64,000 bases of DNA, taken from Myrmaecium sp. VS I D KN 1 (taxonomy: Eukaryota > Ascomycota > Dothideomycetes > Valsariales > Valsariaceae). Of the stretch, positions 32,856 through 43,734 are shown piece by piece; the stretch's first letter is position 1, and each line of letters opens with the position of its first letter. The translations under genes were made by a program, and so were the position numbers. The DNA lies in the NCBI GenBank assembly GCA_019775845.1, contig JADQAV010000036.1:124001-188000 (forward strand), written 5' to 3'. The notes below the pieces were generated by a model. The model was not told where the DNA came from. It did not search any database and worked only from the letters and a program-made list of their open reading frames with translations.

Positions 32856-33770
32856 AGAGAAGGGAAAGACGAAAAGAGGCTGGAATGGATAGATAGATAG
32901 ATTTGACGAAGCCCTCATGCTACTCCTACTAGTTAGGAGATCTTCCTCCTCTTGCAGCTACTACTCCTACTACTCCTACCCGTTTCTCTGCTAAAACCCG
33001 AGGGGAACCCAACTGGCCGGGATAGCAATCCACACCATCTCGAACCATTTTAGCGGCCGGCCGGTCGTACCCTGGTGTAGGCTAGTCGAAGTCCCATCAT
33101 CCCAGGCCCTCCGGGGAAATCCTCTCCTCTGAACCAGCAGCAGCAGCTGGCTTGGAGGGGATGTGCCCCACTCTGTGGGCTTGCAGCAGGGGGGAAAGGC
33201 AGAGGGATCACGAAAAGCCGGACGCCAACGGTAGTGGCGACGGTTGGTAGGTGAGTGGTGATGTCGTTGTCGTCGCGAGAGTGGCGTGCAACCTCAAGCG
33301 TGTTTATGAACGAGTGCCGGTAGGTACAATGGTAGTGGGCAAAAGGTCGGTTGAAGCTTCCATTCTACCATCGTCGGTGGCACAGGTGTGGGTGGGGGGG
33401 TGCAGGGAGGGGCCCGGGCGGATTTTGGGAACGCCGATGATTGCGGAGGATGAGCGGAAGGAGTTCGGATCTGCGCGAGAGGATTTCCACACACTCCCAC
33501 ACACTGCACTCTGAAGAGAACTGAACCCTGAACCCCTCAGGCTACTCGCTCCTACTCCGTAACTACTCCTCCTAAGGGGCTACATCCTGGTGCAGAACAG
33601 CACCACCACCACCACGAGCTCCGTGCGATTTTTAATGGTGAACTTAGCCTTTACCGAAAACAGCAGAGGCAGATACAACATCACGACCACACCCGCCGGG
33701 CCGTGCTTGTCCTGTTCGAGTCGACGGTCCCTGCAGATCATTCCATGATTTGAATTTGTCTGCGTATGAG

Positions 33771-33800
33771 GAGGAGAGGAGAGGAGAGGAGAGGAGAGGA
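33771..33800. repeat. (GAGGA)6 pentanucleotide repeat
   Basis: Six perfect GAGGA units flanked by near-matches, a purine-only tract on the plus strand of about 40 bp. A candidate triplex or hypervariable site. Confidence 0.9.
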
Positions 33801-35941
33801 GAGAAGGGGGTGGAGTGGGGGGGAGAAGCTTGGCTACGCCGAGAAGGGCTCACGCCCGCCGCCCCAAGGGAAAACTTCCGAAGCACGCCAAGCAGAACGG
33901 GGGAGGGGAGACGTGGCTGGCGTTTGGGTTAGAGGGAGGGAGGGAGGGATGGACGCAGATGCAGATGCAGCTTCGACGTTCGGCGGCACTCCTGCAGGAG
34001 TGAACCTCACGCTCAGGAACCGATGGCTTCTAGGTAGTCGGGTCCGCATGTTCTGGAAGCTGGTAACTATTTATGTATATAACTACCATTATATACATAC
34101 TTTTACTCGGTTCACCTCTATCGAACGGGATAGGATGTGACCCCAAATCCGGGGTTCGAACAAAAAATATCAAGGACCTCCCTGATGAAGAAGAAGGAAA
34201 GGCCGTTCGTCTGATACCACGGAGCCCCTACAATACACATATCGCGCAGTTTTCGTGCGTGCCAGGCGTGCCAGACGTGTCAGGCACAAGACAAGCGACG
34301 CCCCCCCAAAACGGTCGATGGTTCGTCGGGAGAGGCGTGCGTGCGTGGGACAACCGCCCGTTCCCCGAAGCGCCGGCGGCAGGGGCTGGCCTTAACTTCC
34401 CCCTGCCCGACCCCCCTGGGGGAACTGGAGGCTTTCTGTATCCTTTTCCTTTTCTACTTTCTTTTTTTGCAAGACGTCTTCTAGCCCGCGCGAGAGATGC
34501 ATGTCAGGACATGGGATGCCATGGCGAGATGCTTCCACAGAAAGCATGCTACAGGTAAGCAGGATGAACTGGCAGGTGCCCGGCCACACCAGACCACACC
34601 AGACCAGAGCAGTGCCGGTTAAGTGCCGGCCTCCCACGCCTCCCTGGCCTAACCTACCGTCCTCCGTGCTGCGGCACAGCAAGCACCCGCCGGTGGGTAG
34701 GTGGCGGGCGGACGTTGCAGCTGTCAAAATCGGACTGGCCTGGCCTGGCCCGGCTGGTGAAACGTTCCTTTTTTCTTCCAGGTTGTCCCTGAACGTTTTT
34801 GCCTTTCGTCGCGGCCCTAGTTTCTGCTGTCTCCTGTGTGTGAGATTAATAGGCGGGAGGGAGGGAGGTAGGGAGGTGTCATGTCTGTGGTCTTCGCTTT
34901 TTGCTTGATGGTAAGGGTGAGTAGCGTTGTTGTCACGGTATGTGGCGTGCACATGGCAGTCTTCCAAGGGAGGAAGGAGGAGGATGGAACTGAAAGGGAG
35001 GAGGAAACCACAAGGGGAAGGCAAGCGGAGGCTTGTCGTAGCGATGGAAGGAAGGAGAAGAGAAGGAGGAGATCTTGCTTGCTTGCCTCTTTCTCTTTCT
35101 GTCTCTCTCTTCTAACCGTAAGAAGCAGACCTCATCTCACAGCACGGCGCACGAGCCCTGAATAGCGAGGTGACCTCGACCTCATCGTACCCTAATAGGC
35201 AGGTAGGTGTGTATATATAGGCACTGAGATGTCAGGCCGCAATTAGGTAGTGGTTATATAGCTAATCCATGCCTCATACCACATCCATCCCACCGGGTTG
35301 AAAATTAATAGTATAGCTTTTAAGGTAATCTCCTGTCAACCTGGTGATCTGCCAGGGGTGTTGATGTCCCCGTCCATCAATTCGGGATAAACAGGAGGAT
35401 AACCTGGATATTAGTCGGAGTCTCTGCCTCCAAGATGCTTCGTGTTTGAATTGGGCAGGAGGGAGCGGAATCGAGATACGCATGTGGTTTACGAACTTGT
35501 ATTACCCGTGAACAAAGAAAAGTGAGAGGTGACGGATTCACAGTATATGTCGAGTGAGTTCCTAGGAGAGTAGCGCCGAGTTCACTCCCATATGTTTTGC
35601 TGTTATTGCAAGACCGCTAAGGAAATTATGGAGGAAAGATCACACCCAAAAGAGGGAAAAACAAGAAAGAAAGAAATAGAAGGACATATGATGGTTGGCC
35701 AGGCCGGGTCCAGGTCGATATGCTCTATTTGCTTAATCCATCTGTGTGCCCGTTCTGGTAGTAATGGTAGTCTCTCCCCAACCGCTTCGCTATGGCCGTC
35801 GGAATTGAGGCCATCGTGTGCTGAAGCCTGATCGAAATCCCACTTGCTGTAGTAGAGCAAAGCCTCAAAGAGCCGGTGGTCGTTCCCATATCCACCTTCT
35901 CAACCTCTGCAAGCCCATTTTCGAGTATCTCTCAACCCAGC

Positions 35942-36649
35942 CTACTTCTCAGCCGCCAACCTCTTCTCAACCTTCTCCCGCTCCGCCTGCCTCGCCGCCT
36001 CAATCTCCTCCTTCGTCGAGTTATACTTAGCCGTGACCTGGTTGAACGGATTATCCGGATGCTTCTCAAACTCCTTCCGAATCTGCTCAATCTTCTGGTT
36101 CCGCCGAAGGCCCTTCTCATCCTTCATCTCCTCCAACCTGCGCTCCTCATACGCCGCATACGCCGCCTTGAACCGCCGCTCCGGATGCCGATCGACCGCA
36201 TCCTTGCTCGCGCTCGTCAGCGTTAGCGCATCCAACGCGTCGTCGATCCCCGTCGCGTTCAGCGCCGGCGCCTTCTTGCTCGCCGCCGCCGGGGCGTCCA
36301 GTCCCGCCAGCGCCGCGTCCAGCCCGCCGCCGCCGCCGCCGCGGGCGCCGGGCCCCGCGCTCTTCTTCTCCGCCTTCTTCGCCCCCGCGCCCTTGGGCTT
36401 GCTCGGCAGGCTGGCTTCCTCCGCCTTGAGCAGGGCGTCCTTCTCGGCCTTCTTGCGCGCCTGCTCCGCCGCTCGCGCCGCCGCCTCCTCCGCTTTCTTG
36501 TTTGACTTGGAACCCTTCTGCCATTCGGCGTCTTCCTGCGCGGACACCTTGGCTTGCTCGGCGGCTTTCTTGCTCGCGGCCGCCTCCGCCTTGCGCGCTT
36601 GGCCTGCGGCCTTCTTCGAGTTCTCGCCCGCGCCCTTCTTGCCGGCCAT
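35942..36649 (-). CDS. CCDC124-family ribosome-associated coiled-coil protein
   Basis: CCDC124 (related to yeast Lso2) binds idle ribosomes and helps translation recover after stress. It is a single intronless exon of 235 residues. The N-terminal two thirds is Lys/Ala/Glu-rich coiled coil (MAGKKGAGENSKKAAGQARK; EEAAARAAEQARKKAEK), interrupted by a Gly-rich segment (GARGGGGGGLDAAL). The conserved C-terminal Ccdc124 block is clear: ATGIDDALDAL, HPERRFKAAYAAYEERRLEE, KGLRRNQKIEQIRKEFEKHP and NPFNQVTAKYN. The protein is strongly basic and acidic with few hydrophobics, typical of the family. Confidence 0.92.
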   Translation of the reverse strand: MAGKKGAGENSKKAAGQARKAEAAASKKAAEQAKVSAQEDAEWQKGSKSNKKAEEAAARAAEQARKKAEKDALLKAEEASLPSKPKGAGAKKAEKKSAGPGARGGGGGGLDAALAGLDAPAAASKKAPALNATGIDDALDALTLTSASKDAVDRHPERRFKAAYAAYEERRLEEMKDEKGLRRNQKIEQIRKEFEKHPDNPFNQVTAKYNSTKEEIEAARQAEREKVEKRLAAEK

Positions 36650-37304
36650 TGTTTTCTTTGTTGGTTTGTGGTCGCTGCTAAGATGGATTTGAGCTGCGTA
36701 TGAGGAAGATCCTTTCGCGAGGAGGGCTTGTGAGGTCAGGATGAGTGAGCCGGAATCCTCGGATTCGAACGGGTGAGAGAAGCTGAAGTGATGGTTGGGT
36801 GCGTGGTGGGGCGGGTGGTGGCAGCCTTGGAGGAATTTATATGGCGGGGTAATATCGGACCTTTGACGTAGGTTCCGTCGTCGGAGTCAGAAGCGTTGTG
36901 TTGACGGCCTGAGGCAGCCGCGGCCCCACGTACGCGTCCTCTACAGTGAGCCGGGTAGTATGATCGATCGATCCGCGACCTGAACAAGATGCTCGCGTAA
37001 TTACTAGTATATATGTCATAAATAGCAGTGATGAAGTATTCTAACATCATATACAGGTAAAATGGACGTCCCAAAGTTCATGCATGCCAGTTCGATCTTC
37101 CCTGGCTGGTTATGCTCGCAACGCAAAATCTCCGACGCCTAACTGTATTGCACCGTATATCGGCGCTCCACGACAATACCGACCCAACGTCGATCACTGC
37201 TGACTCACAGCCAGGAGCTTGTCAAGTGCAGAGCTGCTCGAGGCAACTGTACTGAAGCACTGATCCGCCATAGCTCGCTCAAACGTATCAGATCTAACCG
37301 TCCA
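36650..37304. promoter_or_regulatory. CCDC124 promoter and tam41 3' flank
   Basis: A 655-bp tandem spacer on the minus strand. No ORF with protein-like composition. A GGATTCGAACGGG stretch near 36763 looks like a tRNA B box, but no complete tRNA fold surrounds it. Confidence 0.45.
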
Positions 37305-38786
37305 TTACTTTTGCAAGCTCTTCTCTTTCTTCTCCTTCCAATACCTCCAACTCCTGCCGATGCCCGCCGTGAAGAGGCCCTTGATGCTCTGAGTCGTACT
37401 CGGCCATGCCACCGTCTGCTGCACCGCCTTCCCCACCATCTCCGCGAGATCGGGCTCGGCGGCGATGCGCTTGTCGAACGCGCCGCCGACGGGTTTCCGG
37501 ATGCTGCCCGCCTGGTCCACGTCCCGGCTTTCCTCCAACATCGCCTTGAACTCGGCCCCGGGGATGCCGAATTTGCGTTGGTAGAGGAAGTACAGCTTCT
37601 CGCGGAACGCGCGCGGCAGGCGACGGACCATGTTGCCTCGGTATTCGGGGTTCATGTCCTGCTCCATGCGCACGTTGATGGACGCATCGTCTTGCCAGTC
37701 GGCGTTCTGGACCGCAGGGTCCTTGTAGTCGACGTTTGGCAGCCCTTCAATCAGTTCCGAGTATAGTTGACGGAAGTTGCGTATTTGATGCGTGACGATG
37801 TTGTCCACTTTCTTTGGGTTCTCCGACCCGTAGCTCATCCGAGGATCTCCGCGGTAGCTCAAGCTCGCGATGGTCGAGTAGAGCTCTTTTTCGGTGAAGT
37901 TGGGTCCAAGTAGGAGGAGGCTGCAACGAACAGCCGCCATGAGGTTCCTCTGGTTCGCAACGCGGATCGCAGGATCCTCGAACAAGATCTTAACGGGTTT
38001 ATGAAGACGTCCTGCCAGATAAAGGGTGTCCCACTCGGTGAGGTCGCGGTGCAGGGTGGTCAGATTGACGACGCCATACTTGATCAGAGTCCCGTTGACT
38101 ATCACATATGGATTGAAGTAGACACCGGCGCCGAAATGGTCCTGCGTGTATGCCACGGCGCCGGAGCCCAGGCTGCCGAGGAAGGAGTAGTGGTCCCGAT
38201 TCTGACGCAGGTTCAGGGAGTGGAAATGCTGGGAGAATTTGGTTGCGAGAATGAAATCAATCATCTTCCCTCCGCCCTTCTGCCACTTCAATATAGCTTC
38301 CGGCGGACTCGGATGAGGACTTTGCGAGGCTTTGGATGCAGTTTCATCACTTTGTGGAAACACGCCGGAGCCGTATGCGAAGGCGTGGCTGATAGGAGGA
38401 AATTGGCGCAGGATCCTGCGCAACGCCCTCTTGAACTCTTCGTTCGTCTCGATAAGCTGATTCTTCCCGAAGTCCTTGTGCGGCAATTGCGAGAAGCTCT
38501 CGATCGAGGAAACGTCACCGTCTTCCCAATCCGGGGGCAGCGCGTCGGGTTTACCGCTCTTGGAGCTAGCTGTGGTGCTCGAAAACTGGCGATTGGCATT
38601 GTACACCTCAGGGGAGGCACATCGTTTTGATTTGTAGGTACGGGTGGAGAGGCTCGAGTAGTTCGCGGCTGAGAAGGCTCGGTAGGCGACTCCGGAGCGC
38701 CGGTTTGAGAGCCACTGCGAGCGATGGCGTGGAAATGCTTGGACACTCAGACGGATATGGCTGGAGAGGGCGGGAGGGATGTTCAT
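37305..38786 (-). CDS. tam41: Mitochondrial phosphatidate cytidylyltransferase Tam41
   Basis: Tam41 makes CDP-diacylglycerol from phosphatidic acid on the matrix side of the inner membrane, the first step toward cardiolipin. It is a single exon of 493 residues. The first about 75 residues are Arg/Ser-rich and acid-poor (RLSVQAFPRHRSQWLSNRRS), a mitochondrial leader. The nucleotidyltransferase core begins with HAFAYGSGVFPQ (the GSG motif), then KMIDFILATKFSQHFHSLNL, HYSFLG, GAGVYFNPYV, IKYGVVNLTTLHRDLTEWDT, LYLAGRLHKPVKIL, and the C-terminal LPRAFREKLYFLYQRKF. The length matches fungal orthologues. It is divergent from bir1. Confidence 0.95.
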   Translation of the reverse strand: MNIPPALSSHIRLSVQAFPRHRSQWLSNRRSGVAYRAFSAANYSSLSTRTYKSKRCASPEVYNANRQFSSTTASSKSGKPDALPPDWEDGDVSSIESFSQLPHKDFGKNQLIETNEEFKRALRRILRQFPPISHAFAYGSGVFPQSDETASKASQSPHPSPPEAILKWQKGGGKMIDFILATKFSQHFHSLNLRQNRDHYSFLGSLGSGAVAYTQDHFGAGVYFNPYVIVNGTLIKYGVVNLTTLHRDLTEWDTLYLAGRLHKPVKILFEDPAIRVANQRNLMAAVRCSLLLLGPNFTEKELYSTIASLSYRGDPRMSYGSENPKKVDNIVTHQIRNFRQLYSELIEGLPNVDYKDPAVQNADWQDDASINVRMEQDMNPEYRGNMVRRLPRAFREKLYFLYQRKFGIPGAEFKAMLEESRDVDQAGSIRKPVGGAFDKRIAAEPDLAEMVGKAVQQTVAWPSTTQSIKGLFTAGIGRSWRYWKEKKEKSLQK

Positions 38787-39639
38787 AACTGGCTGTCCCG
38801 CCTGTCAGTCATCGCCATATGGGCGGGAGAGGTGCGCGGCGGAGAGCGGTAGCTTACTGAGTTGAGGAGGACCATGTTGCGGAGAAGGGTTACGATGCGA
38901 TTGCGGGTGAGGGCGGGGTGGAATTAGCAGCAGAAAGCAGGACAGTGTAGGTGTACAGTGAGAGAAACAGTCTCCATGGCTCGATCCAGTGGAGAAAGTG
39001 CGATTGGCAGCAGGGAGCTTTAGCAGAGCATGATGGAAGGTGTTTTGTCGGAGATGTCCTGGGAAACGCACCTGCGTTCGCTGCGTTGCGTTGGCTCTGT
39101 TTTCCCTGAGGCACCACCTTATAGCCGCACAGCCGCACAGCCGCACGACTAGCCGGGTGCCTGGCTAAAATGACGCAACGCCTTCCGGCCGTGGGACGTT
39201 CCCGTCCGCCTGCAGAGCAACGTTGAGGCTTTGCTGGACCCTTGGCTGGCCGGCCGTGGGAGAGGTGGAACTTGGGAGGACGTACTTCTACGTACTGGTA
39301 CAAACACTTCCGTTTACTGAGCCGCGTCTGCCCTGATCCACGGTGAAGTATTACTACAGGTTTTCAGCGTATCACTAGTACTGTATTACTGTTCCGTAAC
39401 ATATGACGGGTTTGTCCTATCGGAGTTTCTTACCGCGATAACATCCGTCGCGCCTAAACCCCTTTAGGGACACCCAGCCAAGGCCTGCTTGGACTGTTTA
39501 CTCGACCAACTTCCGCTGCACAACACCAATCGCTATATAGCTTCAATCACCACCTCGTCGACTTCGCGGGTTCCCACGACGGCTTTCCGTCCCTTTATTC
39601 ACGCGACCTTCGCGTCCCGCTACTGTCTCACGCAATACC
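38787..39639. promoter_or_regulatory. Divergent promoter region, tam41 / bir1
   Basis: An 853-bp region between opposite starts. Three adjacent GCCGCACA units (39123-39146) form a small tandem repeat. Minus-strand frames near 38805-39303 lack domain signals and are probably tam41 leader sequence. Confidence 0.45.
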
Positions 39640-42213
39640 ATGGCGCTTCCCGACAGCGTCGGCACGTTCATCGGTCGTCTTGAGACCTTCCAAACGGCGC
39701 ACCCGCTCGCGAAACGACGCGCCTCCTCTACCAAGAAGAAGACCCCAACGACAGCGACATGGCCTTACGAAACTCCCACCCCGGAAGAGGTATGCGCGAC
39801 CGGAGAGACGAGGTTGTTTCAGCAGTAGCTAATAAGATTCTGCAGCTTGCGATGGCTGGCTTCTTCTACAAACCCCAACCAAACAACCTGGATAACATCC
39901 AGTGCTTCATATGCCAACGACAACTGGATGGCTGGGAGCCCGGCGACAATCCTGCTTACGAGCATCTCACACATTCGCCCGACTGCGGATGGGCTATCAA
40001 TATATGTATCCGGCTGCGGGAAGGGGATCCCAACCGAGTCGAAGACGATCCGATGAGCGAGCATATGATGGAGTCCAGGCGCGTAACCTTCCAGGACAAG
40101 TGGCCGCACGAACACAAGAAGGGGTGGAAACCCAAGATATCTAAGGTGGGTATGGTTTTCTACGATCAAGGCTCGCGACTAACAGGATAACAAGATGGTT
40201 GAAGCTGGTTGGGTTCTGGATCCAAGCCCCGAATGGGACGATGGAGTTACCTGCAACTACTGCAGTTTGTCGTTGGACGGGTGGGAACCCAAAGACGACC
40301 CATTGTAGGTTTTCGTAACACCTCACCGCAGCGAGTCGAAGACTAATGCATGGGCAAGACACGAGCATCGTAAGCGTTCGCCAAATTGCTATTTCTTCCA
40401 GCTCTGCGAAGAGTATGCCGAGTCGCGAAAGCCCGCTCGAGGGAAGAAGGGGCGCGCTGCAAGGACTTCGAAAGCTTCAAGGGCGTCTCTGCAGTCCACT
40501 TTCTCCGAGGCACCCTCGTTGATGTCACTGGGAAGTGATATGCCCGCTGAAGCAGAAGACAGCGTCCTTACTACTGCAACCACTGCGACTGGAATGTCCA
40601 CGGCATCAAAGACCAGCAAGGTCCGGAAAGCCAAAGGCAAAGCAACTACGAAAGCTACAAAGAAAGGCGCCCGAGCTAAGAAAACTGCCGAAGCTTCCGA
40701 GCTCATGGCGGTGGACGACTCTGTGGCGATAGCAGACTCCGAAAATCACTATCCGGAGGTTGAACTTCAAGATGAGTCGCCAAAAGCGCCGCAGAAGCGG
40801 ACTACAAGGCGCACTTCCAAGCTTGGAGGCTCCTCCATGTTGGAAGCGTCTTCAGTGCTTGAACCTGTCTCGCCACCCCGGAAGGCCGTTCGCACAAAGA
40901 CAGCAAAGGCCAAAAACAATGCTCAAGCTGCAGGTGATGAAAGTCATCTGTACCCCGAACTCCCGGAGCCTTCTCTGGAGATCTCGAAGATTTCCAACAA
41001 GCCGAAAAGAGGGACTAAGCGAACCAGTGACGGGATGCCAAAGGATGAGGCCTCCACTGTGACCGTCGATACGCACGAGGAGCCTGCGCCAAAGCCAAAG
41101 AGAGGGAGAAAAGCAAAGAAGGCTGCCGAGCCTGCGCCACCAGAACCTTCAGAAGTTGTCCAGGAACCGGAAGAGGTACCAGAAACCAAGCCAAAGGCAA
41201 GCACCAAGTCCAAGAACGGCAAGAAGAACACGAAAAAGGTTGTTGAAGAGCCAAAAGAGGAAGCGGAGGTTCAAGAAGAGCCAGAAGATATTCCGGATGT
41301 GGAATACGTCGAAGAATTTCAGCCGGTGCCTGAACCTCAACCGGTGCTTGAGCAAGAGCCCGAACCCGAATTTGAGCAAGAACCCGAGCCCGAGCCCGAG
41401 CTCGAGCCAGCACTTACTGAAGAGAATGCTCCCCCGTCTGAAGCTGAACAAGGGGCTGGAGAAGATGCAGAGGAAGAAGAAGAGCCCGAGAACGACGCAG
41501 GGCCTGAGAGCGACGAGGACCTTGGCTATGACGATGAGGCTGCTTTTGACGATTTCCCTATCCCTCCATCTTCGATACGTCGCGGGACGATGACACCGCC
41601 GGCCGCCAGTTCTCCTGCCTCTGAACCAAAGGTGGCTGAGCCAACGCCGAGCCAAGTCCAGATCTACACTGAACCCTCACCGGATCGGCAGGACAGACAC
41701 ACCGTAACAAGTCCTGCAAAACCTACCAAAGCGCCCGCCAAATCACCGTCTCCGCAGTCCTCCGATGCAGAGAACAGACCGCCGCCCGCTGCTTTCCAGA
41801 GATCGGTCAACCCTGCCTCTGCCCAACTAGCTCGAACCCCCACCACCGTCCGGACTCCCATCGCATCTCCGTCGAAGCAGCTTCTCAGCGGCCTCAGCAC
41901 CTCGGTTCCCTGGGAACCCATCGATCTCGAGGCCGTCTTCCTCGGCTCACTGCGCAAGCCCCCTGCGCTCTTCGATAGCCACGTCAGTAACGAGTTGTTC
42001 GAGAAGGAGGGCATGCCGCTGGATCAGATGATTGAGAGGGTGAAGGAAGGGTTGACGAGCCCGGAGAAGAGGATGACGGTGGAGGAGTGGGTTCTCTATA
42101 ACGCTGATCGGGGAGAGGAGGCGTTGCGGGCGGAGTGCGAGAGACAGGTGGCGGCGTTTGAGACCATGGGCAATCGTGCGATTGCGAGCTTGGAGGGCTT
42201 GGAGTGTTCGTAG
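39640..42213 (+). CDS. bir1: BIR-domain protein Bir1 (fungal survivin), chromosomal passenger complex
   Basis: Bir1 recruits the passenger complex to centromeres by binding phosphorylated histone H3 and INCENP. Exons 39640-39789, 39846-40145, 40195-40304 and 40359-42213 give about 804 residues. Two BIR domains are visible. BIR1 (about 15-110) has RLETFQTAHP, AGFFYKP, CFICQRQLDGWEPGDNP, EHLTHSPDCGW. BIR2 (about 150-205) has VEAGWVLDPSPEWDDGVTC, CSLSLDGWEPKDDPL-HEHRKRSPNC. The zinc ligands C-x2-C-H-C are intact in both. Then comes a long acidic and Lys/Pro-rich region (EPEPEPELEP repeats) with SP/TP sites suited to CDK control (inference). A conserved C-terminal helix region (WEPIDLEAVFLGS; LDQMIERVKEGLTSPEKRMT) follows. 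The intron at 40146 has two in-frame acceptors 9 nt apart (40185 or 40194). Confidence 0.94.
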
Positions 42214-43285
42214 GGCGAAGCGGTGAACTTAGTAGAAACCCCGCGCTGAGTGTGGATGGGGGGAGTGTGGGTAAGTAAATGGGATGCTCTTTGGGTTGGT
42301 AGGACTACTATGGGGTTTTCGGTGCATCGGAAGCTTTTTCTTTAATGATTACTTTGTATGGTACTTCCGGATCGGTCATGGGCTAGGAGTCTAACAAATT
42401 TTCGTTTCTTGGGTCAGACCTTCATTACCTTCTTGATTCGGCATTCCCATGTGAAAGGCGACTTCGATCCGGACCAATTTGCGCTTTCGAAGATTGATAC
42501 GACTTCACTTTAGGCATCTCCTGACTTAAAATTCACAACCGCGTTATCAAGACGTATCCATTGTCTTGGAGAGAAAGACCCCGCGCTACGCTCACTTGAC
42601 GTCGAAGGATACCCGTATCAGATACCAGCCGAGCCTTAAGAAGAGAGAGATGCGAATTCTGGGTCTCGATATTACGTGTCTGTCTATAGACCTGCCTGAC
42701 CTCCATCTGTAAACTCTTTGATTGGGCGATGGTAAACTGCTGGGTTTATATAGTAGATGAACACAGCTACATAATAAAGAACGGAAGAAGCTTGCAAAAT
42801 ACTCAGCCATCGAAGCACCGTAAGGTGTGGGGCTTTTGCCTCATTGGGGCCGGATTTTCGAAAAGACATTTTATCCACCTTGCTGCGCTTGGAAACATCC
42901 GCAGAGAGCAGCTCGTGACTATATCGTTAGTACCTTCTATCATGGCTGTCATGAGATATATGGTTATATGTCTATACTATCCTACCTAGCGCACGCGTAT
43001 CATCAGATTCAGTAAATGCGGCCATGTATCAAATTACCTTGCACGGTTTGAGCATACGGGTCCCCGTCCTTCTGTATACTGTATTCAGAGCTGCAGAGAA
43101 CCCGTGCCTCCGCAGATGTAGTCCGCGGATCGACAACTCCTCCCTTCGAATGACATCCGCATTTCCAGACAGATCTACGCAACAAAGGTGATTTGCATCG
43201 AGCTAATTTTAGGTGGCGTAACGATCAATATACGTAAAACTCCATATCTTCAGAATGATGGAAGGGGAGCTTTTGGCATCGAAAG
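42214..43285. other. Intergenic, no gene seen
   Basis: About 1.07 kb following bir1. It is somewhat AT-rich, with only short open frames on either strand. Nothing recognisable. Confidence 0.5.
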
Positions 43286-43537
43286 ATGCCTCACGAGATG
43301 GCAGACGCTGCGATTGAGGAGGTTCTTAGAAATGTTCCGCTTCCGAACAAAGATACTATAACCTCGGAGAGTTGTGTGACGTGGACTTTCAAGGCGAACA
43401 ATGCCCTCCAGGGCGCGGGGGTTAGCGTGGCGCTTTGAGCTTAATACTTTCCGAGACTGGGCTCTTGCTTATGCTGATGAGCGTCTGCAGAAGTCGGAGC
43501 CTGGGCATGTATGCGAGTATGAATTTGCGGAACGGTG
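43286..43537 (+). pseudogene. Remnant of a small fungal protein gene, frameshifted
   Basis: From the Met at 43286 the plus strand reads MADAAIEEVLRNVPLPNK, SCVTWTFKANNALQGAG and then stops at about 43436. One base out of frame the same similarity continues as RFELNTFRDWALAYADERLQ, EPGHVCEYEFAER, to a stop at 43535-43537. Both halves have the order seen in a common family of small Pezizomycotina proteins with a CVTW...WALAYADER pattern (recalled from general knowledge, no name given). A single +1/-2 shift near 43425-43435 breaks it, and the N-terminal part seems missing. An unrecognised intron is a less likely alternative, because no good donor lies at the break. Confidence 0.5.
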
Positions 43538-43734
43538 ACTCCTGATTGTACCCAGTAGCTCATCGCTTAGGCTAGCTCTGAAGTGAGGGTTGTCCTGGAT
43601 GGTTATGCTGCGTAGTGTATTAATACGGCCGCTCGTTCAGTCAAATATGTATCTAGACCTCATCCCAAATGGAGGATGCCGTGAATACCGTGACTATCAG
43701 CGAGTTGAGGTAACACCGGCGAGGATGACAGGCT

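Larger units (their letters stand above)
32663..35941. other. Long gene-free region upstream of the CFEM receptor
   Basis: Nearly 3.3 kb without a gene I can support. Open frames on both strands are Arg/Pro/Ser-rich, low complexity, and mirror each other, as expected from repetitive GC-skewed DNA. It holds an 11-G run at 32845-32855, a (GAGGA)6 array at 33771-33800 and many GGAGG/CCTCC clusters. Part is presumably the receptor's promoter. Non-coding RNAs cannot be excluded from sequence alone. Confidence 0.55.

Noticed and set aside
34140-34175. Possible tRNA T-arm (CCGGGGTTCGAAC)
   Set aside because: The T-stem is not closed on the 3' side, where A-rich sequence follows, and there is no tRNA body upstream.
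36755-36780. Possible tRNA B box (GGATTCGAACGGG)
   Set aside because: No cloverleaf fits on either strand.
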